The notes under the pieces: model-generated | Database searches by the model: none | Seen by the model: the letters and a program-made list of their open reading frames with translations, nothing else | Told to the model about the DNA's origin: nothing | Program-made: the position numbers and the translations under genes | Assembly (NCBI GenBank): GCA_024336345.1 | Contig: JANFOG010000008.1 | Coordinates: 806,001-870,000 of the forward strand | Direction: 5' to 3' | Length of the DNA: 64,000 nucleotides | DNA from: Mariannaea sp. PMI_226 | Lineage: Eukaryota > Ascomycota > Sordariomycetes > Hypocreales > Nectriaceae | In this document: piece by piece, positions 46,301 through 55,486 of the stretch | Numbering within the stretch: position 1 is the first letter of the stretch | Layout: every line of letters starts with the position of its first letter

Positions 46301-47006
46301 AGGCATTGCGACTCGGAGGAGGGGCAACGAATGGCTTCCGAATAAACCCACCACCAGAGCCGGTCAGACCACTTGGCTTGAAAGGAGCGATTGGCGGCGC
46401 GGCGGGCTTATTAAACGCCGCAATGCGATCTTTGAATGAGCTGCTTGAAGGCTTCTCGGAGACAGGAGGAGGACCCGGCTTAGGCTTCGGTGCCGCGGGA
46501 GGGGGAGCGGAACGTTCGACGGGCTTGGGAATGGCAGCAGGAGGGGGCGCAGTAGCAGGAACGTACTCGACGGGCTTCGACGATACAGGTTCCGGAGCTG
46601 CCGGAGCCACAGGCTCGGGAGCAACATGTTTCTGAACAGGCTCATCAGCCTCCTCGATCTCGGGCTCGACCTCGGGCACGGGATGGGGGATGGGAGGGGC
46701 TTGTTGTTGCGCAGGCGGCGGTGGAGGGGGAGCTGCGACCTCTTCTACGACATGGGATGGCTCAGGTTCTTTCTTTTGACGCGAACGAGTTGGCCTAGGA
46801 GGAGCGGTGGGCTCGAACTTTTCGACAAAGTTGCGGGGGAAAATGCCCTCGTGCTTGACGCCGTCGTCATCGACGTATTCCCCGCCGTACCAGTCGGGCT
46901 CATCCTGATCGGTAACGACGATGATTTGGCCGGTGGGGAAGTTTAGGTCGTCCTCATGAGGCGACGAGTACTCGTAGAGGGCCTTGACCCTGAACAGTGC
47001 CGCCAT
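43355..47006 (-). CDS. BBC1: Bbc1-like SH3 actin-patch protein
   Basis: Three exons (45245-47006, 45119-45193, 43355-45066) give 1182 residues; introns are 51 and 52 nt. The acceptor of intron 1 must be CTTAG at 45194, because the nearer AATAG would create a stop. Residues about 1-66 are an SH3 domain (KALYEYSSPHEDDLNFPTGQ ... EGIFPRNFVEKF). A very long Pro/Glu/Lys-rich middle holds many polyproline motifs, coiled-coil-like ERIALLQKQQ and RRKEELRARMAKMSGG, and acidic runs. The C-terminal about 260 residues are a folded Bbc1/Mti1-type domain: FIAKDLDLAVQSGWWKQPNQ, then GLIIELLRPFKDALAPVGTR and SWVGWNS near the end. Yeast Bbc1 binds type I myosins and restrains Las17/WASP-driven actin assembly at endocytic patches; the same role is inferred. 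It works in the same pathway as the NECAP gene. Confidence 0.92.
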
Positions 47007-48669
47007 GGTGGAATGTATATTGAAATCCCCGTAGGCGTTGGGAAGCTCTGTTGTAGGACAAGTCTGCCCGAGGCGGGATCGAAGCTGCTCGGGCGTTTGG
47101 CTGGAAGGTGGAGGGAGGTCGACAGCTCGCTTGCTTGCTTGGACTGAGTGTGGGGCACGGCAGGGGCCTCGTCAGCCCGTCGGATGAGGAGCAACGAGAG
47201 GTGGCGGGGAGGGGAGAGATGGAGATTGTGGAGTGACGTATCAAGAAGTGAGGAGTGAGGTGATTTAGCCACACACGTTCACTGCCATGAAGCGGAAGAA
47301 AGAAAAAAAACAAAACAAAAATGTGGTTGCAGAGGAGGACGTGTAATCGTGGAGGCGAAAGGAGGCTGTGGTTGTTTAGCGGATCATCCAGCTTGGGATT
47401 AAGGTGGACGGACGTAGGCAGGTAGACGTCCTGTAGGTAGACGTAGGTGGATGTAGGTGGACGTAGGTGGACGTGGGTGCGTCGACGTCAGCGTTTCTGA
47501 ACCACCGCCCGTGACTCTAATCCACGCCTACAGGAAGCGTTGACGCAAGGTACCTACCAAACAACCAAACAGGCGACAGGTACCACACCACACTTTGGGT
47601 TTGTTCCGTCTGCCGGGAAGCGCGGGAGAGAAGTTTTGATGGCCCCAATGATTCTACTATGTAGATTCTAGGTAGGCAAATGGACTCGACGAAGGCCGGT
47701 TGAGTGCTGCGCAGTATTCTTTTCTGCTTGAAGCAGTCATGGCAGAGCAATTCACAGATTAATAAGCTAGTCAATGTACTGTAGGCACCCTTGGAAGAAA
47801 CACCAAATACTGTAAAGGTAGCTAGTAGGTAACACTCGACTACGTGTTTTGCATTACTGTCCACCTGAAGCCACTATATGCACTGCAGACGACTTCAGGC
47901 TGAACCACATTCGGTTATCGACCTACCTGATTAGATGCTGCTACTGTTTTCAAGTGGTGCGAATGACTCCCGAAATGAAGCCTCCAGGCACTGAAAGCAG
48001 GCTGAGCATGAAAAAGTGTGGTAGGGGCTTGCTTCACATGCCTCGAACTGCTCCTCTGCAAGGCGCCGCCCTTGTTTCACTTCATATCTTGGTACATACC
48101 AATGCAAGGACAGTAGTTTGGACCCGGTTTGCAAAGCCATCATGCGATTAATTATAGCTGGATTCCCCACCAAACAGCTCCATCGAGTTCCTGAGGTTAG
48201 GTAGTTTCTATATTTAATTGAGATGGCATCGAAACAGGGCATAATTATGCCCACGGGGTGTTATTGCTTCGTTCTGTAGCTGGAACATGTGGGCTAATAC
48301 TCAGTGACCGTGCGGCAGGTCTCTAAAGCAGAAAGGGTTCTCAAACACCTCAAACACACGCCGGCTGTATTGGAAAACAGCTCGGGCCAATTAATCGCCC
48401 CATTGGCAAGGCAGTGCGCCACGAAGTGGCTTGATTCCCAATCAGATTCAGCTTGTGGCTGCCTGGCCCGCTCTGCACGGTTGACTAGCACACTTCCACC
48501 TGCATTATCATCACTCACAAAGCTGTGGCGGCGGGGCACTTCGTCTGAAGGCCGTCACTCAACTTCATCTTTTCTCCCTCCAACCTACGATCCCGGCTGG
48601 GCTGCCCTGAATCACCCCTGCTGTACTTTTTTTGAAGGGTAAAACATAAAGCACTACCAAAAATCAATC
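47007..48669. other. Divergent promoter region, BBC1 / RTR1
   Basis: These 1.66 kb lie between outward-facing starts. They contain a 10-bp tandem repeat (47433-47482), AGGTACCT-like motifs (about 47549, 47578), and a T-rich stretch shortly before RTR1. Short frames only; no gene supported. Confidence 0.6.
47433..47482. repeat. 10-bp tandem repeat GTAGGTGGAC
   Basis: Five consecutive 10-base units read GTAGGTAGAC, GTAGGTGGAT, GTAGGTGGAC, GTAGGTGGAC and GTGGGTGCGT. Related GGACGTAGGCAGGTAGACGT sequence precedes them. The array lies about 430 bases upstream of the BBC1 start codon. Confidence 0.85.
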
Positions 48670-49461
48670 ATGGCGACAGACCCGGAGCAACTACCAAAGG
48701 GCATCCTCAAAAAGCCCGCCCAGAGACAGCCCCCCGCCGACCCAAAAGAAATCGCCCTTCAGCATGCAAGGATCATTCAGCACCGCAAAGATCTTGAGAA
48801 CGAAATTCTCGACAGTCTCATCCTCCTGTCGGAGTACCCTCTCGTACGAAATCCTCCACATAGCGCGACAAACCCTGCACAATCTGACGTCGCCGATTTC
48901 AAATCCCACATCCGTCTCTTCCAACCATCCGATTACGACGACCTCATCATTGAGCGCAATGTCAACGGCCTTTGCGGCTATACGTTATGCTCGCGACCGC
49001 ATAGAGAGATGGGTCCCGGTGGCGAGTGGAAAATTATGAGCAATGGCGACATTGTGAAGAGAAAAGATATTGAGATGTGGTGTTCTCAGAAGTGCGCTCG
49101 GCTAGCCCTCTATGTGAAGGTGCAGCTGAACGAAACGGCAGCCTGGGAGCGTGCTGGAATCCCCAACATCAACATTGATCTACTAGACGAGGATAAGTCA
49201 GGCGAGACCGAGGCTGACAAAACAGCCCGCAGATTGGGTGAGTTGAAGTTGGAGGATCAGCGGCAGGCCGCTCGAGATACTGCAGCTCTCGCCCTGGAAC
49301 GCGGGGAACGTAATGCGCCAAAGTCGGACAAGTTGAAGGTGACACTCAGGGAAAAAGTTGTCAACCCTCCGGCACCAAACATCAATCCCACAGGAAACTA
49401 CGATGATGAACACTTAGTCGTTGAAGGCTTCAAGACCAAGCTTAAGATAGACGAAAAGTGA
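48670..49461 (+). CDS. RTR1: Rtr1/RPAP2-type RNA polymerase II CTD phosphatase
   Basis: A single exon encodes 263 residues from ATG 48670. The Rtr1/RPAP2 zinc-binding domain is evident: C102-GYTL-C107 followed by SRP, and WC138SQKC142, spaced as in the family, with the intervening WKIMSNGDIVKRKDIEMW stretch. An N-terminal helical region with ALQHARIIQHRKDLENEILD precedes it. Family members dephosphorylate the heptad-repeat tail of RNA polymerase II and also help import or recycle the polymerase, shuttling between cytoplasm and nucleus. The C-terminal about 100 residues are charged and probably disordered. The protein is longer than yeast Rtr1 (226 aa) but shorter than human RPAP2. It is divergent from BBC1 and convergent with rps17. 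Confidence 0.92.
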   Translation: MATDPEQLPKGILKKPAQRQPPADPKEIALQHARIIQHRKDLENEILDSLILLSEYPLVRNPPHSATNPAQSDVADFKSHIRLFQPSDYDDLIIERNVNGLCGYTLCSRPHREMGPGGEWKIMSNGDIVKRKDIEMWCSQKCARLALYVKVQLNETAAWERAGIPNINIDLLDEDKSGETEADKTARRLGELKLEDQRQAARDTAALALERGERNAPKSDKLKVTLREKVVNPPAPNINPTGNYDDEHLVVEGFKTKLKIDEK

Positions 49462-49869
49462 AACATAATTATTCCTCGTTGTCGTGTCGATGGCGTTCAA
49501 GGTAGCAAAATTTTGGCGTTGGCGTATTGTTAAAATAATTTCCGTCATTACATTTTAGAGAAGCAGAGCAATCGAAGACAGCCAGGCCCATCGTACGACT
49601 TGGTGACTGACACAGCTGGTTTACTCTTCCCCAGAGCTCCAAGCTGGCCTTGGCTCAACCTTTTACACAAGGTCACGCTCACAGCAGAGAGAAGGAAGAA
49701 AAAATTGGCGATCAAGCGTCATCTCCAGAGATATCTGAGAGAATCGGCGACACCTTGGGGGGTTGGAAGATCTTTCTTTGAGATCTATATACTCACAGTC
49801 CTAGGACGCCAAGTTGCCAAACCCTGCGAAATGCCGTACACCCATGATCCCAAATTCATCATCAACTTT
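49462..49869. other. Convergent spacer RTR1 / rps17
   Basis: This 408-base tail-to-tail region presumably contains both 3' UTRs. I see nothing else in it. Confidence 0.6.
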
Positions 49870-50443
49870 TTAATCACGTCGGCGGTCGCCGTATCGTCGG
49901 TTACCACGCTCGGGAACCTGGTTCTGGGAAACCTGGATAACGTTGACGGCAATGGAGTCGAACTGCATATTATGTTAGTTTCGGGGTTTTGTGTAGGGAT
50001 TTCGAGCAAACATACGCCAAGGTGCTTGAGGAGATCCTTGGTCTCGCCGTCGACGTCGAGCTGGCCGCTCTCGGAGTTCTGGGTGAAGTCGAGAGCAGAC
50101 ACCTCGGGAACGTACTGATCCTTGCGCTCACGCTCCTCCTCCTGAAGCTTGAAGGAGATACCACGGACGGGACCACGCTGAATACGCTTCATGAGATGGG
50201 TGGTGTAGCCAGCAATCTGAAAAGAAAAAATCCCCCAAGTTAGTCGACTGAAATTTTTGAAAGTTATTGTTTGACCAAATCGAATGTGTTGCTAACCTTG
50301 TTGCGGAGGCGCTTGGAAGCAATGATGGCGATCTCATCGCAGACACGCTTGTTGGTCTCGAAGTCGAGGGTGAGCTTGGGGTAGTATCGCTCAATGATGA
50401 CCTTGGCGGACTTCTTGACGGTCTTGGTACGAACGCGACCCAT
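49870..50443 (-). CDS. rps17: 40S ribosomal protein S17
   Basis: Three exons on the minus strand (50297-50443, 50016-50216, 49870-49962) give 146 residues; introns are 80 and 53 nt. The sequence is diagnostic for eukaryotic eS17: [20 protein letters not shown] at the start, then [40 protein letters not shown] and [20 protein letters not shown]. The C terminus [10 protein letters not shown]...[12 protein letters not shown] comes from the third exon. It is a structural component of the small ribosomal subunit head near the mRNA exit region. Introns near the 5' end are usual for fungal ribosomal protein genes. Upstream lie paired CACGTG sites and a TTAGGG motif. Confidence 0.97.
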
Positions 50444-50883
50444 TTTGGCGGTATTGAACTGGTGATCGTTGGGTGATAGGTTGTGAAAGGTTCGCTGGAG
50501 GGAAATGCGCCAAAGTCAAGAAATTTGGCGTTGCGTGGTGGGGGGCTAAACGATTAGGGCTGGTGAAATTTCTTCACGTGTGCAATCACGTGCGTTTCTT
50601 CGATATCCTTTTACCCCACCTATTTTCATTCATTGACAGCTTTGGCCAATCAGTGACAAGAATAAGACTCGAACCGTACAATACAGGGAGCTTGCTCATA
50701 TCAGGTAATTTCTGATTTGTTTGTTGCTTTCAATTCTACTTGTACAAGTTGGTACAGATTTTCTCTAGTACACAGAAGATAGATAATATCAATATACATT
50801 GCGCTCAGGTCTCCTCATCAACTTGAACGTAGCCCTCATCAATACCAGCCAGTGGTGACGGTTCATGAGTTCTTTCCTCCAAC
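50444..50883. other. Promoter region of rps17 / 3' flank of MRP51
   Basis: A 440-base spacer between tandem minus-strand genes. It contains TTAGGG at 50554-50559 and two CACGTG sites at 50575-50592, 112-149 bases upstream of the rps17 ATG. No gene is seen. Confidence 0.65.
50554..50592 (-). promoter_or_regulatory. TTAGGG motif plus paired CACGTG E-boxes
   Basis: CACGTG occurs at 50575-50580 and again at 50587-50592, separated by exactly six bases (TGCAAT), with TTAGGG nearby at 50554. CACGTG is the core of bHLH sites such as Cbf1; TTAGGG-like sites are bound by Tbf1-type factors at some fungal ribosomal protein promoters. Sites are seen; use in vivo is inferred. Confidence 0.5.
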
Positions 50884-52260
50884 TCAGGGAGTCCTGGGAG
50901 CATCACCAAGCACCTCGTTGGCAGCCAAATCCATCCTCCAAGGGTCTGCTTCAACGGTCTCCTTCTTTTTGGGGGCTTGACGTGGCTGGTCGATGTAAAT
51001 CTGCTCTCGGCCCTGTGCCTCCTTTGCAATAAGCTGAGACTCCAGATCAGCGTCTGAAAGCTGAAGCACGACCTTTCCACTAGGGTCAATGCTGGCAGTC
51101 TTGGGGTCGACGTAGGCCTTTGCGCCACCATAGGTGGTGGTGTCCAGGTGTTGAATTCCAGCAAGCATCCTCTTGTTGGTGTTAGTTCGGTTGCGGTTCG
51201 GTCTCATGTTGAACTCGTTGTCGCCAGCAGGTGCATCAGCAACGAAACCACCAACACCCAACTTGGCAGGAGATGGGCCGGCCCTGGGGTACACAACACG
51301 GGACATCACAGGTGAATGTCTTGCCTGAGGTCCGTATACGGGGTGATTCTCCATGAAAGCATTTGTTCTCAAGTACCCAATACCGGCCGAGGGGTGGCTT
51401 GGGGGAGGACCCGTCTTTCCATAGGGGCTCTCAGGAGCAGCATTTTCACCTGCCTTCAGGAAAGTCTGGATAATGCCAACAGGTTGACCTAGGGGAGCCA
51501 GGTCCAGAAACTTGGAAACAAGCCCATATAACGTTGCTCGGTCATTACGAAGAGACCGCACAAATTGAGATAGCTCTTCCTCACTAACTTCCTGGGGCTG
51601 GATAGCAGCAGGAGGTGTGAGGCCCTTCTCCTTAGCCTCGGTGGCCAGACGGGCACTCTTATCGGCAGCGAGCTTTTCCTTGAGCACTTCACGAAATTCC
51701 GCACGCCGAGGTCGCACCTGTTTCTTCAGGTAATCGAGGAACTCTCCTTCCGTCATCCTAGCTAGCCACGGGCCCTTGAACTTCCACCGCTTGACGTCTG
51801 CCTTGCCTTCACGGACATCTGTGAAATCCATATCCTCTTCAAAGACAGATTTGCGCCACGTATCGGCCTGGGATGGCGTTCCTCGCTCAGTTGTTTTGGG
51901 AATGGTGAGTGCTATCTTGAGCTCCTGGAATTTCTCAAGGGACAAGGTGTGGTCGGCAGCAGATGCGAAGTCGGTAACGTTCTCGATCGAATCAACCTGT
52001 TTGATACGGATCAAAGGAGTGGAGGTAGTCATGGTGGACTTGAGAGGGAAAGGGCGCTTAAAGCCCCAGTCGCCCTTCTCCCGGGAAGAGAGAGGTGAGG
52101 TTATCGATTGGGATTGAGGGTATTGTCGTGTCATGGTAGGTGACTTGTGGTCGCCGATGTGCAGGTTGGTCGATGGTGGCTCACGAAGGGGTTTGGGGAT
52201 TGAGAACATGCGTGATGATCTCAACAACGCCCCTCCGGGCGACACATTTGAAGGCGCCAT
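50884..52260 (-). CDS. MRP51: Mitochondrial small-subunit ribosomal protein Mrp51-like
   Basis: A single exon encodes 458 residues from ATG 52260; in-frame upstream codons exist but the start MAPSNVSPGGALLRSSRMFS gives a basic, Ser-rich mitochondrial leader. The body resembles fungal Mrp51 (bS1m-type) 37S proteins: MTTSTPLIRIKQVDSIENVT, then GDWGFKRPFPLKS just before it, FVRSLRNDRATLYGLVSKFL, and PSAGIGYLRTNAFMENHPVY near residue 300. Yeast Mrp51 is needed for mitochondrial translation and interacts with 5' leaders of mitochondrial mRNAs. The Pro/Arg-rich C terminus (NMRPNRNRTNTNKRMLAGIQ) is typical. It lies head-to-head with the queuine transferase gene across 390 bases, so the two may share a promoter. 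Confidence 0.85.
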   Translation of the reverse strand: MAPSNVSPGGALLRSSRMFSIPKPLREPPSTNLHIGDHKSPTMTRQYPQSQSITSPLSSREKGDWGFKRPFPLKSTMTTSTPLIRIKQVDSIENVTDFASAADHTLSLEKFQELKIALTIPKTTERGTPSQADTWRKSVFEEDMDFTDVREGKADVKRWKFKGPWLARMTEGEFLDYLKKQVRPRRAEFREVLKEKLAADKSARLATEAKEKGLTPPAAIQPQEVSEEELSQFVRSLRNDRATLYGLVSKFLDLAPLGQPVGIIQTFLKAGENAAPESPYGKTGPPPSHPSAGIGYLRTNAFMENHPVYGPQARHSPVMSRVVYPRAGPSPAKLGVGGFVADAPAGDNEFNMRPNRNRTNTNKRMLAGIQHLDTTTYGGAKAYVDPKTASIDPSGKVVLQLSDADLESQLIAKEAQGREQIYIDQPRQAPKKKETVEADPWRMDLAANEVLGDAPRTP

Positions 52261-52650
52261 GACGACGTTAAGAGCTGTTGGCGAGCTCAATTGCTGATTG
52301 GCAATCCTAGAATGGTCCTCGGCTTGGAGCAAGAGAAGGAAAATTCACCATTGAAGCTCAAGGCGAGATCTGCCGGTGATGACCCGAGTAAGCGCCATTG
52401 GTTGAACCTGGCTCTCATGAAGTAGGGCGTCTAAGGGCTATCCATAGTGGGAGGTCCACTAGAATCAGCAACTACCCACGTTACCAAGTCACCTACCCTA
52501 CTTAGTTTCAACTCCACGATACATTTACATTCCCCGAGTCTGCGACCTAGATAGGTACCTAGCATCAGCTTGACCTTGCGCGACTGTCTTGAGGGAAAAC
52601 CCATAAAATTTCTCATATCTTGACTGCGAGAAATGCAAGCAGTCAAGAGA
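52261..52650. other. Short bidirectional promoter, MRP51 / QTRT1
   Basis: These 390 bases lie between two outward-facing start codons. They include an AGGTACCT-like element (about 52552-52561). No gene is seen; a shared promoter is likely from the spacing. Confidence 0.6.
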
Positions 52651-54041
52651 ATGGCGACATCATCAAACATCTATAAGGCTCCAGCCCTAACTTTTGAGCG
52701 TGTTGCAAAATGCTCCGTGAGTCTCAGGCCTAGTTTTTTTTTTTCCGAATATATAGATTCTCACCACATACATTGTTGGCCAAGTCTGACCTTTTGTTTA
52801 TGATAAGTTTAGACGACTAGAGCACGTGCTTCCATTTTGACACTGCCCCATGGTCAAGTTCAGCTTCCTATGTTCATGCCTGTGGCAACCCAAGCATCTC
52901 TGAAAGGTCTTACTCCTGAGCAGTTGGAAGAGACAGGTTGCCGTTTATGTCTGAACAACACATACCATCTTGGGCTAAAACCAGGACAAGAGGTGCTCGA
53001 TGCGGTTGGCGGAGCACATAAGTTGCAAGGATGGAACCACAATATTCTAACCGACAGTGGAGGGTATGGTATCCCTGACAAAATCGCATTTGAACTTAAC
53101 TAAGTTGTTGTATCAGATTTCAAATGGTGAGTCTTCTCAAGCTCGCAACTATTACTGAGCAAGGCGTTGAGTTCCTGAGCCCTCATGATGGCTCGCCCAT
53201 GCTCCTCACACCCGAGCATTCAATGTCACTGCAAAACAGCATCGGCAGTGACATTATGATGCAGCTCGACGACGTGCTAGTCACCACTTCTCCAGATAAG
53301 GCTCGTATGCGCCAAGCGATGGAACGCAGCGTACGATGGCTTGATAGGTGTATCGCAGCGCATAAGAAGCCAGATACACAAAATCTCTTTTGCATCATCC
53401 AGGGTGGCTTAGACGTTGAGATGCGACGGGAGTGCTGCAAACAGATGGTGGCACGCGACACCCCAGGAATTGCAATTGGCGGACTCAGTGGCGGAGAGGC
53501 CAAAGCTGATTACTGCAGGGTCGTGGAGACATGCACAGCTCTTTTACCTGAGCTCAAGCCTCGTTATGTCATGGGAATTGGTTATCCTGAAGACCTGGTT
53601 GTCAGTGTTGCGCTTGGAGCCGACATGTTCGACTGTGTGTGGCCTACTCGCACTGCGAGATTCGGAAATGCCATCACCAAACATGGCGTCCTCAACATTC
53701 GAAACAAGCAGTATGCTGACGACTTCGGCCCTCTCGAAGATGACTGTGGATGCATGTGCTGCAAGTCCAAAGCCGATGGAGGCATGGGTATAAGCCGTGC
53801 CTTTGTACATCACAATGCAAGCAAGGAGACAGCGGCGGCGCACCTACTTACCATTCATAACGTATGGTACCAGCTCAACCTCATGCGTCAAGTACGCCAA
53901 TCCATCATTGAGGATCGCTTCCCAGCCTTTGTACGCCAGTTCTTTGCTTGGCTGCATCCTAGCAAGGATTATCCCGAGTGGGCAGTAGGAGCATTGAAAA
54001 ATGTTGGTATAGACTTAATGTCGGACTCAAGCCCGAAATAA
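52651..54041 (+). CDS. QTRT1: Queuine tRNA-ribosyltransferase catalytic subunit
   Basis: Three exons (52651-52716, 52813-53063, 53117-54041) give 413 residues; introns are 96 and 53 nt. The enzyme exchanges guanine-34 for queuine in tRNAs with GUN anticodons (Asn, Asp, His, Tyr). Motifs: LNNTYHLGLKPG, then LTDSGGFQM with the general-base Asp at residue 103, GIAIGGLSGGEAKADY, GADMFDCVWPTRTARFG with the nucleophilic Asp, and the zinc site CGCMCC (CxCxxC) followed by a His in LLTIHNVWYQLNL. All key residues are present, so this is the catalytic subunit rather than the QTRT2 partner, which is not in the window. Fungi do not make queuine and must obtain it from outside. The product is probably cytosolic or on the outer mitochondrial membrane, as in animals. 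Confidence 0.95.
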
Positions 54042-54335
54042 AATTAGATATATACTTTTATGGAGAAGATTTACCAAACTGCAATTGTATGCCTCGAGAA
54101 ATCTCTCGTGTACATTCCTACAGATGGGTTACCCCGAATATTGGTGTGTATTATAAAGCTCAACGCACTCAATCCGCTATCTTAAAAACATGGAGATCAT
54201 TATTCATCGTCCCAAGCAATCATTGACTACCTAGGCATCAAGCCAATATCGACATATCCAAGAATGAGCTATCAAACCCCTTCTTGCATTGATACATGAT
54301 ATGCTACTCATTCAGAAGTTTGCCACTTGTTGCTC

Positions 54336-55486
54336 TTATAAAGCGATAGTGAGAGCAAGAACAGTGGCGAAGAGAACGTTGAAAGAGCTGACTTGGAGGG
54401 AACCAGCACCGCTATGGCTGAGCTCAGGCTTTCCAGTCTCAGTGGTTTGGACGGTGACGGTGACGGTAGCAGCCTCTTGGTCGCGGCTGGGAGAGTGGGA
54501 AGTAGAATCAACTGTCTTGACAGCGCTGCTGTCAGTAGTGGTGGTAGCACTTCTATGAGTAGTAGCGTGGCTACGGCAGACGTCGGTGTAATTATCGCAC
54601 AAGGTAGCGAGGAGTCTTGCGGCTAGCGAGGTATTAGTTGACCTATCTCGGTCCTCATTGTGGAAAAAGTGAGAACATACCACGAAAAGCAGTTTCGTCG
54701 CCAGTCTTGGCCCAGGCAGCGCAAGTGCGGGCATAATTGTCTAGGGCATTGGTCCAGTGAGCGGTATGACCCTCAGTATGGCAGCTAATTCTCATGTTAG
54801 AGCAAGAAGGTCTTTATCATGGTTTGCGATCTGGCGAGTATTGAGCCCATCTTAGCACCATATTGGGGATCGAGACTGACCAGAGGCACCCGGCTTGTTT
54901 GCGGTTGGGCAGGTCAGTGAAGTTATCAACCTTCTTGGTGCAAGAGGTATAGATATCAACCATCTTCGAGCAGGCTGGAGCATATGATTTTGTATCATAG
55001 GCGGTTGTGGTGGGCGTGTTGGTTCCTTGAGCGCAATAGTTTTCTCTACCACAAGCCTGGTACAGCTCGCTGTAGGCTGGTAATGAGATATGAGCTGAGG
55101 CTCGTTACGAAGCTCAATCGAGAATTGGATTACCTACCAGAGTAAGTATCCCTGAAACTAGTACCGCCCTCGTGCACAAGGTAAGAAGAGCATTCTGAAT
55201 AAAGAGTATGGATGGGGGTTGCAGAAACACAGCAAGCGCAGGAGAGAAGCGAGGAGGCATCGAGAGCCGTAGTCGTGCCACTAATAGCCGGTATACACTC
55301 GTCGACATACGCGGCAACAGCACTGCAGGTAGTATATTCGGCATCTTTGCGATGAGTAGCAGCGATTTGGAAGATCTCGGGGGCGATAGTCAACTTGGGA
55401 GCCAGATCAAATATGCCAGGAGGGATGGCGCCCTGCGCAGCGACGACGCTGGCAGAGACAACAGAGTAGAGGACAGCGCCCTTCAT
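54336..55486 (-). CDS. Secreted Cys-rich, probably GPI-anchored protein
   Basis: Four exons on the minus strand (55138-55486, 54881-55076, 54681-54784, 54336-54622) give 311 residues, all junctions in frame. Residues 1-18 (MKGAVLYSVVSASVVAAQG) form a signal peptide. The mature part has numerous cysteines, including two CxCC clusters (SCACCVS and GCLCCHT) in two similarly built halves, consistent with disulfide-bonded cell-surface domains. After CDNYTDVC comes a Ser/Thr-rich stretch, with TTT and TVTVTVQTTE, likely O-glycosylated. The end is a hydrophobic tail (NVLFATVLALTIAL) after small residues, as expected for GPI attachment. I cannot name the family. A cell-wall or surface role is inferred. 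It is convergent with QTRT1 only 294 bases away. Confidence 0.85.

Noticed and set aside
45271..46439. Long plus-strand frames (190 and 199 codons) within BBC1
   Set aside because: They are Ser/Arg/Leu-rich shadows of a Pro/Glu-rich coding exon on the minus strand.
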